Source: Streptomyces sp. NBC_01216 (GTDB lineage: Bacteria > Actinomycetota > Actinomycetes > Streptomycetales > Streptomycetaceae). Taken from it: DNA of 64,000 bases. The position numbers and the translations under genes were made by a program. Each line of letters begins with the position of its first letter. Within the stretch, counting starts at the first letter, position 1. Under the pieces are notes generated by a model, which was given only the letters and a program-made list of their open reading frames with translations, was not told the DNA's origin and searched no databases. Of this stretch, positions 8,559 to 20,583 are shown piece by piece. The DNA lies in the NCBI RefSeq assembly GCF_035994945.1, contig NZ_CP108677.1:1054001-1118000 (forward strand), written 5' to 3'.

Positions 8559-8702
8559 TCCCCCTCAGCGGTGAAGGACCACCGTTTCCGCTTCCCGTAC
8601 GTCCATCCCCTGCGTCGAACCCACTGATTCATCGGCCTTTCCGCAATTCACACCCCTACTCCCCCTAGTGAGGGCGGTGACGGCGTTCACACGGAACAGG
8701 GA

Positions 8703-8732
8703 TGACATCGTGTCCCCTCTCCGGACTAGGCT
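8703..8732 (+). promoter_or_regulatory. Candidate promoter of dpgA operon
   Basis: TGACAT (8703-8708) and TAGGCT (8727-8732) are separated by 18 bases and fit a loose Streptomyces housekeeping promoter. They would start transcription about 90 bases before dpgA. The rest of 8399-8831 shows no gene; it holds this site, the palindrome at 8549 and a CT-rich stretch near 8655. Confidence 0.4.
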
Positions 8733-8831
8733 GGCGACACGGCTTCCACGGAACGTCTCGCAAGCCGATTCTCCCGAACTCCCGATGCACCGGCGTGATT
8801 CGCCGCCGGCTGTCAGCAATGGGCGGTCAGA

Positions 8832-9956
8832 ATGCTCCTGAGTGAAAATCCGGTCCGGAAGGACGACATACGACACGCCGAGGCACCCTGGGCCAGGACC
8901 CGTACCGGTCCGTCGATCCTGGGCGTCGGCACCTCGAACCCGGATTCCTCCTACACGCAGGAGGAGCTCCTCGACCTCTACGACATCCAGGACCGGCGCA
9001 TCCGTTCGGTGTTCCTCAACTGCGCCATCGACAAACGCTTCCTCAACGTGCCGCCGTACGGCGACGACGGCCGGCCCCGCGGGGAGACCCAGGGCGAACT
9101 GCTCGCCAAACACAAGGCGCGGGGCACCGAGATGGGGGCCCGCGCGCTCCAGTCCTGTCTCAAACAGATCGGCGCCGCGGTCAGCGACGTCGGGTACCTC
9201 GTCTGTGTGTCGTCGACCGGTCTCCTCACCCCCGGCTTCAGCGCGCTGCTCCTCCGCGAGGTGGGCATCCCCACGGACTGCAGCCGGCTCGACGTCGTCG
9301 GGATGGGCTGCAACGCCGGGCTCAACGCCCTGAACGCCACCACCGGCTGGGCCTCGGCCAACCCGGGCCGGATCGCGCTGATGGTGTGCATCGAGGTCTG
9401 CTCCGCCGCCTACGTGTTCGACGGCACCATGCGGACGTCGGTCGTCAACAGCCTCTTCGGTGACGGCGCCGCCGCGATCGCCGTCTCGCACGGCACGCAG
9501 AGCGTCGAGCGGCCCGGCCCGCAGGTACTGAAGTACGCCAGCTGCATCGTCCCCGACGCGGTCGACGCGATGCGGTACGACTGGGACGACGACCAGGGCA
9601 AGTTCAGCTTCTTCCTCGACCGGGACGTGCCCTACGTGGTGGGTGCCCACGCCGAGACGGTGGTCGGGAACCTGCTGAACGGAACAGGTCTGCGGCGCAG
9701 TCAGATCGCCCACTGGCTGATCCACTCCGGTGGCAAGAAGGTCATCGACTCGGTGGCGGTCAACCTCGGGCTGACCGGACACGACGTCCGGCACACCACG
9801 AGCGTGCTGCGCGACTACGGCAACCTCTCCAGCGGCTCCTTCCTGTTCTCCTACGAGCAGCTGATGCGGGAGGGCGCCACGCGTCCGGGCGACTACGGCG
9901 TCCTCATGACGATGGGCCCCGGCTCGACCCTCGAGACCGCGCTCGTCCGCTACTGA
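8832..9956 (+). CDS. dpgA: Type III polyketide synthase, DpgA type (3,5-dihydroxyphenylacetyl-CoA synthase)
   Basis: A 374-residue chalcone-synthase-fold enzyme. The catalytic triad is visible: Cys160 in VVGMGCNAG, His298 in LIHSGG and Asn331 in YGNLSSG. Cys160 is the same number as in the DpgA of glycopeptide clusters. DpgA condenses four malonyl-CoA units and cyclises them to 3,5-dihydroxyphenylacetyl-CoA, helped by DpgB-type dehydratase partners. It is followed by dpgB after 33 bases and by dpgC, decarboxylase and dehydrogenase genes, which together lead to a 3,5-dihydroxybenzoate starter. ATG 8832 has only a weak GGGCGG site upstream. No TTA codon was seen. Confidence 0.93.
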   Translation: MLLSENPVRKDDIRHAEAPWARTRTGPSILGVGTSNPDSSYTQEELLDLYDIQDRRIRSVFLNCAIDKRFLNVPPYGDDGRPRGETQGELLAKHKARGTEMGARALQSCLKQIGAAVSDVGYLVCVSSTGLLTPGFSALLLREVGIPTDCSRLDVVGMGCNAGLNALNATTGWASANPGRIALMVCIEVCSAAYVFDGTMRTSVVNSLFGDGAAAIAVSHGTQSVERPGPQVLKYASCIVPDAVDAMRYDWDDDQGKFSFFLDRDVPYVVGAHAETVVGNLLNGTGLRRSQIAHWLIHSGGKKVIDSVAVNLGLTGHDVRHTTSVLRDYGNLSSGSFLFSYEQLMREGATRPGDYGVLMTMGPGSTLETALVRY

Positions 9957-9989
9957 TCACCCTCCCGACCCAGACGAGTAGGACCAGAC

Positions 9990-13847
<3,858 letters not shown>

Positions 13848-13887
13848 TCCGCGCCCGGCGCGGCCGGGAGTCCGACAGGAGGAAACC

Positions 13888-15366
13888 ATGTCCAGCCTTC
13901 TCGGGGCTGATCCGCTCGCCGGTCCGCTGTCCGGCGAGGGCCGCCGCGCGGGTGCCGGGGGCACCGGTACGGGCGGCACCGTGGACGTCGTCGAACCGGC
14001 GACGGGCAAGACGCTCGCCACCGTCCACCTCGCGGACGCGGCGGACGTCGACCGCGCGGCGGCCGAGGCCGTCCGGGCGCAGCCGGGCTGGGCCGCCACG
14101 CCGCCCGCCGACCGCGCGGCGGTACTGCGGCGGGCGGCGGCGTTGCTGGAGGAGCACCGGGCCGAGGTCGCCCGCTGGCTGATCCGCGAGGGAGGCGCCG
14201 TACGGGCCAAGGCGGAGTTCGAGATCGCGGACGCGCGGGAGGAACTCCTGCAGGCCGCGGCGCTCCCCACGCGACCGCACGGGCAGGTCCTGCCGTCGGA
14301 GCCGGGACGGTCCAGTGTGGCCCGCCGGGTGCCGTTGGGCCTGGTCGGGGTGATCAGTCCGTGGAACGTGCCGCTGCTGCTCGCGCTGCGGTCGGTCGCC
14401 CCCGCGCTGGCGCTGGGCAACGCGGTGCTCCTCAAGCCCGATGCGCGCACCGCCGTCTCGGGAGGACTGCTGGTGGCCCGCCTCTTCGAGGAGGCGGGCC
14501 TGCCGGAGGGTGTCCTGGGGGTGTCGGCGGGAGATGCCGTCGCCGGCCGGGCGCTGGCCGGGCACCCGGCGGTGGCGATGGTGTCCTTCACCGGTTCGAC
14601 GGCCGTGGGCCGGGAGGTGGGGGCCGCCGCCGGCCGCACTCTGAAGCGCGTCTCGCTCGAGCTCGGCGGCAACAACGCACTGATCGTCCTCGACGACGCC
14701 GATCTGGAATCGGCCGCGCGGGCCGGGGCGTTCTCGTCGTTCTTCCACCAGGGGCAGATCTGTATGGCGGCCGGGCGGCACATCGTCCACGAGGCCGTCG
14801 CCGACGCGTACACGCGGCTGCTGACCGAGCGGGCCGAACGGCTGGCGGTGGGTGATCCGTGGACCGACCGGGTCGATCTGGGCCCGATGATCGACGCCGT
14901 CCAGCTGGGCCGTACCCACCGGATCGTCACGGACAGCGTCGCGGCCGGCGCCGTGCTGCGCTGCGGCGGCGTTCCCGACGGCCCGTTCTATCCGGCGACG
15001 GTCGTCACCGGAGTCACCCGCGAGATGCGGGTGTTCGGCGAGGAGGTCTTCGGCCCGGTGGCGCCGGTGACGGTCGTCCGGGACGAGGAGGAGGCGGTCG
15101 CCGTCGCCAACGACACCCCCTACGGCCTGGTGGCCGCGGTGCGGACCGGATCGGTGGAGCGCGGGCTGCGGCTGGCCGACCGTCTGCGGACGGGAATGAT
15201 CCACGTCAACGACGGCACGATCAACCATCAGGCGGTGGTGCCGTTCGGCGGATTCGGCGCCTCCGGCAACGGCGCCCGGCATGGCGCCCCGTATGCCTGG
15301 GACACGTACACCCAATGGCAGTGGGTCACGGCGCGGAGCGGCGTGGCGGAGCGGCCGAGCCCCTGA
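13888..15366 (+). CDS. Aldehyde dehydrogenase (benzaldehyde-dehydrogenase-like)
   Basis: A 492-residue NAD(P)-dependent aldehyde dehydrogenase, full length for the family. The catalytic cysteine is Cys292 in GQICMAAGR and the general-base glutamate is Glu258 in LELGGNN; SPWNVPLLLALRS is the cofactor-side motif. It should oxidise 3,5-dihydroxybenzaldehyde to 3,5-dihydroxybenzoate, the final step of starter supply. ATG 13888 follows AGGAGGA by 5 bases, whereas the open frame extends upstream to 13840 without a site. It begins 40 bases after the decarboxylase. Its stop codon is the first triplet of a repeat element (TGAGAGCCTGTCGG), so the operon ends in that element. Confidence 0.9.
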   Translation: MSSLLGADPLAGPLSGEGRRAGAGGTGTGGTVDVVEPATGKTLATVHLADAADVDRAAAEAVRAQPGWAATPPADRAAVLRRAAALLEEHRAEVARWLIREGGAVRAKAEFEIADAREELLQAAALPTRPHGQVLPSEPGRSSVARRVPLGLVGVISPWNVPLLLALRSVAPALALGNAVLLKPDARTAVSGGLLVARLFEEAGLPEGVLGVSAGDAVAGRALAGHPAVAMVSFTGSTAVGREVGAAAGRTLKRVSLELGGNNALIVLDDADLESAARAGAFSSFFHQGQICMAAGRHIVHEAVADAYTRLLTERAERLAVGDPWTDRVDLGPMIDAVQLGRTHRIVTDSVAAGAVLRCGGVPDGPFYPATVVTGVTREMRVFGEEVFGPVAPVTVVRDEEEAVAVANDTPYGLVAAVRTGSVERGLRLADRLRTGMIHVNDGTINHQAVVPFGGFGASGNGARHGAPYAWDTYTQWQWVTARSGVAERPSP

Positions 15367-15525
15367 GAGCCTGTCGGGTGACCTTCGATCAACAGGCGTG
15401 CACGGTCTAGCACATGCGATTCCAAGGCTCCGGGATGCTGCTGCAGCGGAGCTACCGGGGCATCCCGGCAACGCCGCCGGCGGCGCGTGCCAGGGCGTGA
15501 CCACCCGGTCAGAGGCCACCCGTGG
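15363..15525. repeat. Palindromic repeat copy 2, expanded MITE-like form
   Basis: The left end CTGAGAGCCTGTCGGGTGACC overlaps the aldehyde dehydrogenase stop. About 130 bases later the right end GGTCAGAGGCCACCCG is close to the inverted form of the element end seen at 38980-39010. A 9-bp perfect hairpin (15430-15438 with 15460-15468) lies inside. The rest of 15367-15630 shows no gene. It may be a degenerate mobile-element remnant acting as a terminator between convergent operons. Confidence 0.5.
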
Positions 15526-15630
15526 GCCGGGCCGGGCGGGACGCACCCGCGGGCCCGGCCCACGCCTCGTACGGTGCGCTTGGCCCTTCGGTCGGGTCGC
15601 TCCACGCCCCGTGCCGGCCGGAGTCCCGGT

Positions 15631-16920
15631 TCACGCCTTCCGGCCGGCCGCCGCCGGCGGCGGAGCCGGACACGGCAGGGCCGGACACGGCCCGCCGGTG
15701 ATCTCCAGCCCGCCGTCGGGCCGCCGGTACCCGCCGAATCCGGAGCCGAGCGGCGTGCCCGCCCGGCTCCCGGCGGCACGGTCCCCGATGACGTCGAACG
15801 GCAGCGTCCGGCCGCTCGCGCACACCTCACCGACCTCTCCGGCACGCAGCGTCCCGCCCAGGACGTCCCGCACGCTCAGCCGCACCCCCGGGGCCGGTGC
15901 CAGGACGGTGGCCCCGGCGCCGCCCGCCTCCTCGTCCGACGGGAACACGCTCACACCCCAGGGCAGCACACTGCCGCCCGGAGCGAACTCGGCGCGCAGC
16001 CCCGTGCCCGGCAGCACCTCCCGGTGCCGCGCCGCGAGCGCGGGCGGGCACGGAGCCCCCACCAGCAGCACCGCCCGGGGCGGGGAGCCGGGCGGCTCGC
16101 CGGCCAGCGCGTCGAGCACGCGTGGGTACCTGCCCGTCTCGCACACGGCCACGCTCCCGGCGAGGCTCGCACGGGTGAGGCCGTCGGGCCGGACGTTCAG
16201 TGTGCTGCCGGAGCCGAAGGCCCACCACATCGCGGACAGCGTGGCCGGACCGGAGGGCTGCTCGGTGACGGTGACGGTCTGTCCGGCCGGTCCGGTCCGC
16301 GCGGACCTGGCGGCCATCGCCAGATGCCAGGCCCGGTGGTCGACGAGATGTCCCGAACGCCACAGCCCGCTCTCGCCCGAGGTCAGCAGGTAGGCGGGCT
16401 CCGTGGGGCCCGACCGGGGCAGTGCCCGGTCCAGGGGCCAGGGGCCGATGCGCTTCCACAGCTCCGGGTCGTCCAGGGCCAGTCGCTGCAGCCGCCCTCC
16501 GTGCTCCCAGCGGTCGTGGGTCGTCAGGCTGCACAGCACCGTGTCGGCACCGCTGATCGCGGCGATCGCGGCGGTCTGCCCGGCCGGTACTTCCCCCGGG
16601 ACGGGCACGCACACCCCGCCGGACTTCAGCACCGCGAGATGGGCCACGAGCGACTGGCGGTGGTCGGCGCAGTGCACGACGACGGGGTCACCGAGCTGGA
16701 CCCCGGTGCGCAGCAGGGCGGTGGCCAGTCGGGCGGAGAGGAGGTCGGCCTTGCCGTACGAGAGCTGGTGGAGCCCCTCACGCACCACGACGGCCCGCGG
16801 GTGGCGTCGGGCGGCACGGCTGAAGAGCCCGTCGAGCGTCCGGCCCGGCTCGGCCGGACGGTCCGTGCGGCGGGGCGCGGGATGGGGGAGGACGGGATGG
16901 CGGAGTTCGGCCGAGAGCAT
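15631..16920 (-). CDS. Truncated adenylation-domain-like protein (probable pseudo-enzyme)
   Basis: A 429-residue protein resembling the N-terminal domain of acyl-AMP ligases. The normal P-loop (TSGTTGxPKG) is degraded to TSGESGLWRSG with no lysine. The sequence ends around the hinge (YRRPDGGLEITGG), so the C-terminal lid with the catalytic lysine is missing; active relatives run 500-550 residues. Real adenylation is therefore doubtful. ATG 16920 has AAGGAG just upstream. It follows the antiporter gene by 23 bases on the same strand, so the two are probably co-transcribed, convergent with the aldehyde dehydrogenase operon. It might be a decaying starter-unit ligase or a non-catalytic binding protein. 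Confidence 0.65.
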   Translation of the reverse strand: MLSAELRHPVLPHPAPRRTDRPAEPGRTLDGLFSRAARRHPRAVVVREGLHQLSYGKADLLSARLATALLRTGVQLGDPVVVHCADHRQSLVAHLAVLKSGGVCVPVPGEVPAGQTAAIAAISGADTVLCSLTTHDRWEHGGRLQRLALDDPELWKRIGPWPLDRALPRSGPTEPAYLLTSGESGLWRSGHLVDHRAWHLAMAARSARTGPAGQTVTVTEQPSGPATLSAMWWAFGSGSTLNVRPDGLTRASLAGSVAVCETGRYPRVLDALAGEPPGSPPRAVLLVGAPCPPALAARHREVLPGTGLRAEFAPGGSVLPWGVSVFPSDEEAGGAGATVLAPAPGVRLSVRDVLGGTLRAGEVGEVCASGRTLPFDVIGDRAAGSRAGTPLGSGFGGYRRPDGGLEITGGPCPALPCPAPPPAAAGRKA

Positions 16921-16943
16921 CGCTGCGGCTCCTTCTGCTCCTG

Positions 16944-18209
16944 CTAGGCGGACGGTGTGGCGGACGACCGCCGGGAGGCGCGCCGCTTCGGCGTGTCCGG
17001 CACGACCACGGGCTTGGAGAACGTCCGGGTCAGTACGGGGCCGGTCATCGCGGTGGTGACCAGGGCCATGACGACGAGCAGCGCGTACAGGTCGGCGTCG
17101 AGGAGTCCGGCCTGGAGGCCGACGCCGAGGATGACCAGCTCGGTCAGGCCGCGGGTGTTCATCAGGGCGGCGAGAGCGGTGGCGGGCCGGGCGGGCAGCC
17201 CGGTGGTGCGGGCCGCGAGGTAGGTGCCGCCGAACTTTCCCGCCACCGCGACCAGCAGGACCGCCGCCAGTTCGACAGCCTCGGCCCAGCCGAAGCGGCG
17301 GAGGTCGACCTCGAGCCCGGCCACCACGAAGTAGACGGGGAGCAGGACCGAGGTCACGTTCCGGGTGTGCTGCGTCAGGTCGGCGCGTATCCGGTCGCCG
17401 CACTCACCGGGCACGATCAGGCCGAAGAGGAAGGCACCGAAGATGTAGTGCATGCCCATGAACTCGGTGGCGGCGCCGGACAGCAGCGCGCCGATGAGGA
17501 CCTGGGCCGAGAGCCAGGGCGCCGCGGGGCCGTGGCCGTCGCCCCGCGTCATCAGTCGGCGCAGCCAGGGGCGGACGAGCAGGACCAGCAGCAGCACGAG
17601 CGGGATCATGAGGGCGACCCGCCACATCCGCCCGTGTCCGCCGCCGACCGCCGCCTGTACGCCGGCGAGCGCGGTCCAGGCGACGATGTCCACCAGGGCG
17701 GCCGTGGCCAGGGCGATACCGCCGATCGCGGTCTTCGCCAGTCCCCGGTCGGAGAGGATGCGTGCCAGCACGGGAAAGGCCGTCGCGGAGACGGCCAGGC
17801 CGATGAAGACGAGGAACGCGGCCTTCTGGTCGGTGTCATGGTTCCGGAGCAGGAAGTAGCCGAGTCCGGTGCCCAGGACGAAGGGCACGGCCGTGGATCC
17901 GAGGCTGACCGCCGCGGCCATCCGGCCCCTGCCGCGCAGGGCCTGGCGTTCGATCTCGAGCCCCACGCCGAACATGAAGAGGGTGACGCCGACGTCGGCC
18001 ATCGCGCGCAGCAGCGGCCGGACGTCGTGCGGGAAGAGGGTGCCGGAGACCGCGCCGTTCAGCAGGGTCGGCCCGAGGAGGACACCCGCCAGGATCTCGC
18101 CCACCACGGGCGGCTGGCCGACCCGGCTCGCGAGGTGACCGAGCCCCTGGGCGAGCAGCAGGATGAGGGCGAGATCGAAGAGAAGTAGGGCCACCTGATG
18201 GCTGTTCAT
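16944..18209 (-). CDS. Monovalent cation:proton antiporter, CPA2/KefB family
   Basis: A 421-residue integral membrane protein with about 12 hydrophobic segments and the Na_H_Exchanger fold. Family marks include GQPPVVGEILAGVLLGP near residues 31-47, FMFGVGLEIE, and ALMNTRGLTELVIL in the C-terminal half. No RCK/TrkA regulatory domain follows. It would exchange K+ or Na+ for H+ at the membrane; antiporters of this type are frequent in antibiotic clusters, where some act in export or resistance. Start ATG 18209 has GGAGCGGAG upstream, which lies inside one arm of a 29-bp inverted repeat (18219-18247). It probably forms an operon with the adenylation-like gene. A direct role in the pathway is not shown. 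Confidence 0.85.
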   Translation of the reverse strand: MNSHQVALLLFDLALILLLAQGLGHLASRVGQPPVVGEILAGVLLGPTLLNGAVSGTLFPHDVRPLLRAMADVGVTLFMFGVGLEIERQALRGRGRMAAAVSLGSTAVPFVLGTGLGYFLLRNHDTDQKAAFLVFIGLAVSATAFPVLARILSDRGLAKTAIGGIALATAALVDIVAWTALAGVQAAVGGGHGRMWRVALMIPLVLLLVLLVRPWLRRLMTRGDGHGPAAPWLSAQVLIGALLSGAATEFMGMHYIFGAFLFGLIVPGECGDRIRADLTQHTRNVTSVLLPVYFVVAGLEVDLRRFGWAEAVELAAVLLVAVAGKFGGTYLAARTTGLPARPATALAALMNTRGLTELVILGVGLQAGLLDADLYALLVVMALVTTAMTGPVLTRTFSKPVVVPDTPKRRASRRSSATPSA

Positions 18210-18218
18210 ACCAGTGCT

Positions 18219-18359
18219 GCTCCGCTCCCTTGTCGTGGACGGGCGGAACCGGCGGAGGGGCGGCCGGTGGTCACGACCAGTCTTCCGGCGGCGCCTGCAG
18301 ATGCTCTGAAGGGTGTCTGACGGCCCGGACTCCGCCCGTCCACGACAAGGGAGCGGAGC
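18219..18359. repeat. 29-bp perfect inverted repeat flanking an 83-bp spacer
   Basis: Bases 18219-18247 are exactly the reverse complement of 18331-18359. The left arm begins 9 bases before the antiporter start and contains its likely ribosome-binding site. The spacer 18248-18330 would hold the promoter of the antiporter gene. The geometry is that of an invertible segment or of a duplicated inverted copy; no recombinase gene is nearby. Confidence 0.8.
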
Positions 18360-18379
18360 CGTCCGGTCCGGGCGGATGC

Positions 18380-18421
18380 CCCCGTACCCCGTGGCGCGTC
18401 GACACGGCACGGGGTACGGGG
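18380..18421. terminator. Hairpin pair between SARP and antiporter genes
   Basis: A perfect 14-bp stem (18380-18393 with 18408-18421) with a 14-base loop, followed directly by a second GC-only hairpin around 18425-18455. They lie downstream of the SARP stop on the minus strand and probably end its transcript. Confidence 0.6.
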
Positions 18422-18520
18422 TCGGGGCGGGGGCCGGGCTCCGCCCCCGCCGGACGGCCCGCGCCGGATCGGGAGGACCAGGCGGGACGACGGGGCGCGC
18501 GAGCACTCGGAAGGCTCGCG

Positions 18521-18556
18521 GAGCCTGTCGGGCGGCCTTCGGCCGACAGGCTCTCA
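18521..18556 (-). repeat. Palindromic repeat, copy 3 (carries the SARP stop codon)
   Basis: On the minus strand it reads TGAGAGCCTGTCGGCCGAAGG and closes with GACAGGCTC, giving a strong hairpin. The TGA is the SARP stop codon. This copy is nearly identical to copy 1 at 3792-3831 but inverted. Confidence 0.75.
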
Positions 18557-20503
18557 GGCGACCGAGGCGGCTCCGGCTCCCTGGAGCAGACGGGCGACGG
18601 CGGCGCTGCGGTGGGTCAGCGGCTCGCGCTCGGCGCACTCGGCCGCGTAGAGCCGTATCAGCTCGTGGAAGCGGTAGACCCCACCGCCGGCCTCGACCAG
18701 CAGGTGACCGGCGGCCAGCAAGGCCAGGGTGCGGGCCGCTTCGGCCTCGGTGGTGCCGGACAGGTCGGCGGCGGCGGACACCGTGATCGGTCCGTCGCTG
18801 AACAGCCCGAGCAGGCGGAACATCCGTGCCGCCTCGGCGGACAGGGCCTGGTAAGACGTCTCGAAGAGGGTGTGGGGACTGGTCGGGTTGTCCCCTCCCC
18901 CGGCGAGCCGGTCCAGCCTGCCGTGTTCCACGGCGAAGTGTTCGACCAGGGAGGCGAGCGGCACGTCCGGGTTGGCGGCCACCGTCTCGGCCATGATGCG
19001 CAACACCAGCGGCAGTCCGCCGGACAGGCCCACCAGGCGCCGGGCGACGGACTCGTGATGGCGGAGCCGGTCACCGCTCAGGCAGCCGAGCAGCCGCAGG
19101 GCGTCCTGGGTGCCGAGCGGGCCGAGCCGCAGCAGGTGGGCGCCGTCGCGGACCGCGAGTCCGCCGAGCCGCTGGCGGCTGGTGCTGAGCACGCAGGAGG
19201 ACCCGCGGGGGATCAGCGGACGCAACTGGTCGGCGCTGAGCACGTCGTCGAGCATCACGAGCATCCGCTTGCCGTGCAGCAGGCTGCGGTAGAGGGTCGC
19301 GCGACTGGCGAGGTCGGCGGGGATGCGGGAGCTCTCCACCCCGAGGCTCCGCAGGACCTGCAGCAGGGCGTCGGAGGCACTCAGGGACCGGCCCTGCATG
19401 CTCGTTCCGTGCAGGTCGACGTAGATCTGGCCGTCGGGGAAGTGCTCCGAGAGGCGATGCGCCAGCTCGAGGGCGAAGGCGCTCTTGCCGACGCCGGCCG
19501 GGCCGTCGATGACGGCGACCGGGGTGGAGGCGCCGCGCCGTCCCTCGTTGTCGGTGAGCAGCCTTTCCAGGTGGGCGAGTTCACGGGACCGCCCGACGAA
19601 CCCCCGCGCCAGACTGGGAAGTTGTGCCGGGCGCGGGGTCTCGGGAAGGACCATGCCGGCGGCCGATGTCCCGCCGCCGGGAGGCCAGGACGCGGGGGCG
19701 CCGCCGCTGGTGCCGGGGCCGGCCGGTGTCACGGGGCGGCCGGCCAGGATCTGCTGGTGCAGGACCCGGAGTTCGGCGCCCGGATCGATGCCGAGCTCGT
19801 GGCGCAGCAGCCGCCGGGTCTCCGCGTACACCTCCAGGGCCTGGGCCTGGCGCCCGCAGCGGTAGAGCGCGTTCATCAGCAGCCAGCGGAGTTTCTCGCG
19901 CAGCGGCTCCGCGGCCACCGCGCCGAGCAGTACGGTGACGGCCTCCACGGGCCGGTCCGCCTCCAGCATGTCGGCCGCCCATTCCTCCACCGCCGTCAGG
20001 CGCAGGTCCTGGAGCCTGGTGCGCTCCATGGCGGCGAACGGCCCGGGAACGCCGGAGTGTGCCTCACCGTGCCACAGGGACAGCGCGGACTCCGCGAGTT
20101 CGAGGGCCTCGGGCAGTCTCCCCTCCGCCCGCGCGCGCCGTGCCTGCGTGTGCCGCAGGGCGAAGAGCGTGGCGTCGACGGCCGCCGGATCGGTCTGGAG
20201 CGCGTAGCCGCCGGCCGTCGACACCAGCAGGTCTCCGCTCTCCCTTCTGCTGCGTTCCGGTTCCAGCACCCTGCGCAGTCCGGCCACGTAGGTGTGGACG
20301 CCGTTGGAAGCGGTCTGGGGAATGTCACCGCCCCAGACGGCGTCGATGATCTGCTCCACGCTCACGACGTCGTTCGCGCGGCCGGCGAGCAGCGCGAACA
20401 CGGCTCTCTGCTTGGGTGGTCCGAGGACGACCTCCCGTCCGTGGCGCCAGGCGCGCACCGGGCCCAGCAGTTGTACACACAAGGACTCCCCCGTTGTCGG
20501 CAT
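18554..20503 (-). CDS. SARP/AfsR-type transcriptional regulator with NB-ARC domain
   Basis: A 649-residue regulator. Domains in order: winged-helix OmpR-like DNA-binding domain (about 5-90), bacterial transcriptional activator domain BTAD (about 95-240), and an ATP-binding NB-ARC module with P-loop GPAGVGKSAF and Walker B MLVMLDDV. It lacks the long TPR tail of full AfsR. ATG 20503 is chosen because AGGAGG sits 9 bases upstream; an alternative GTG at 20539 would add 12 residues. It lies 80 bases from the salicylate synthase stop on the same strand and is a candidate activator of the thiazoline cluster. Its stop is embedded in a repeat. Confidence 0.88.
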   Translation of the reverse strand: MPTTGESLCVQLLGPVRAWRHGREVVLGPPKQRAVFALLAGRANDVVSVEQIIDAVWGGDIPQTASNGVHTYVAGLRRVLEPERSRRESGDLLVSTAGGYALQTDPAAVDATLFALRHTQARRARAEGRLPEALELAESALSLWHGEAHSGVPGPFAAMERTRLQDLRLTAVEEWAADMLEADRPVEAVTVLLGAVAAEPLREKLRWLLMNALYRCGRQAQALEVYAETRRLLRHELGIDPGAELRVLHQQILAGRPVTPAGPGTSGGAPASWPPGGGTSAAGMVLPETPRPAQLPSLARGFVGRSRELAHLERLLTDNEGRRGASTPVAVIDGPAGVGKSAFALELAHRLSEHFPDGQIYVDLHGTSMQGRSLSASDALLQVLRSLGVESSRIPADLASRATLYRSLLHGKRMLVMLDDVLSADQLRPLIPRGSSCVLSTSRQRLGGLAVRDGAHLLRLGPLGTQDALRLLGCLSGDRLRHHESVARRLVGLSGGLPLVLRIMAETVAANPDVPLASLVEHFAVEHGRLDRLAGGGDNPTSPHTLFETSYQALSAEAARMFRLLGLFSDGPITVSAAADLSGTTEAEAARTLALLAAGHLLVEAGGGVYRFHELIRLYAAECAEREPLTHRSAAVARLLQGAGAASVA

Positions 20504-20583
20504 GACCCTGCCGCCTCCTGAGATCGTTGTCGCGGTCACGGGACCGCTCTCCTGCCAGTGGGTTGGGGATCACGGACGGTTTG

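Noticed and set aside
15363..15525. Complete insertion sequence after the aldehyde dehydrogenase
   Set aside because: Terminal-like repeats are visible but no transposase frame fits; recorded as a repeat or MITE-like remnant only.
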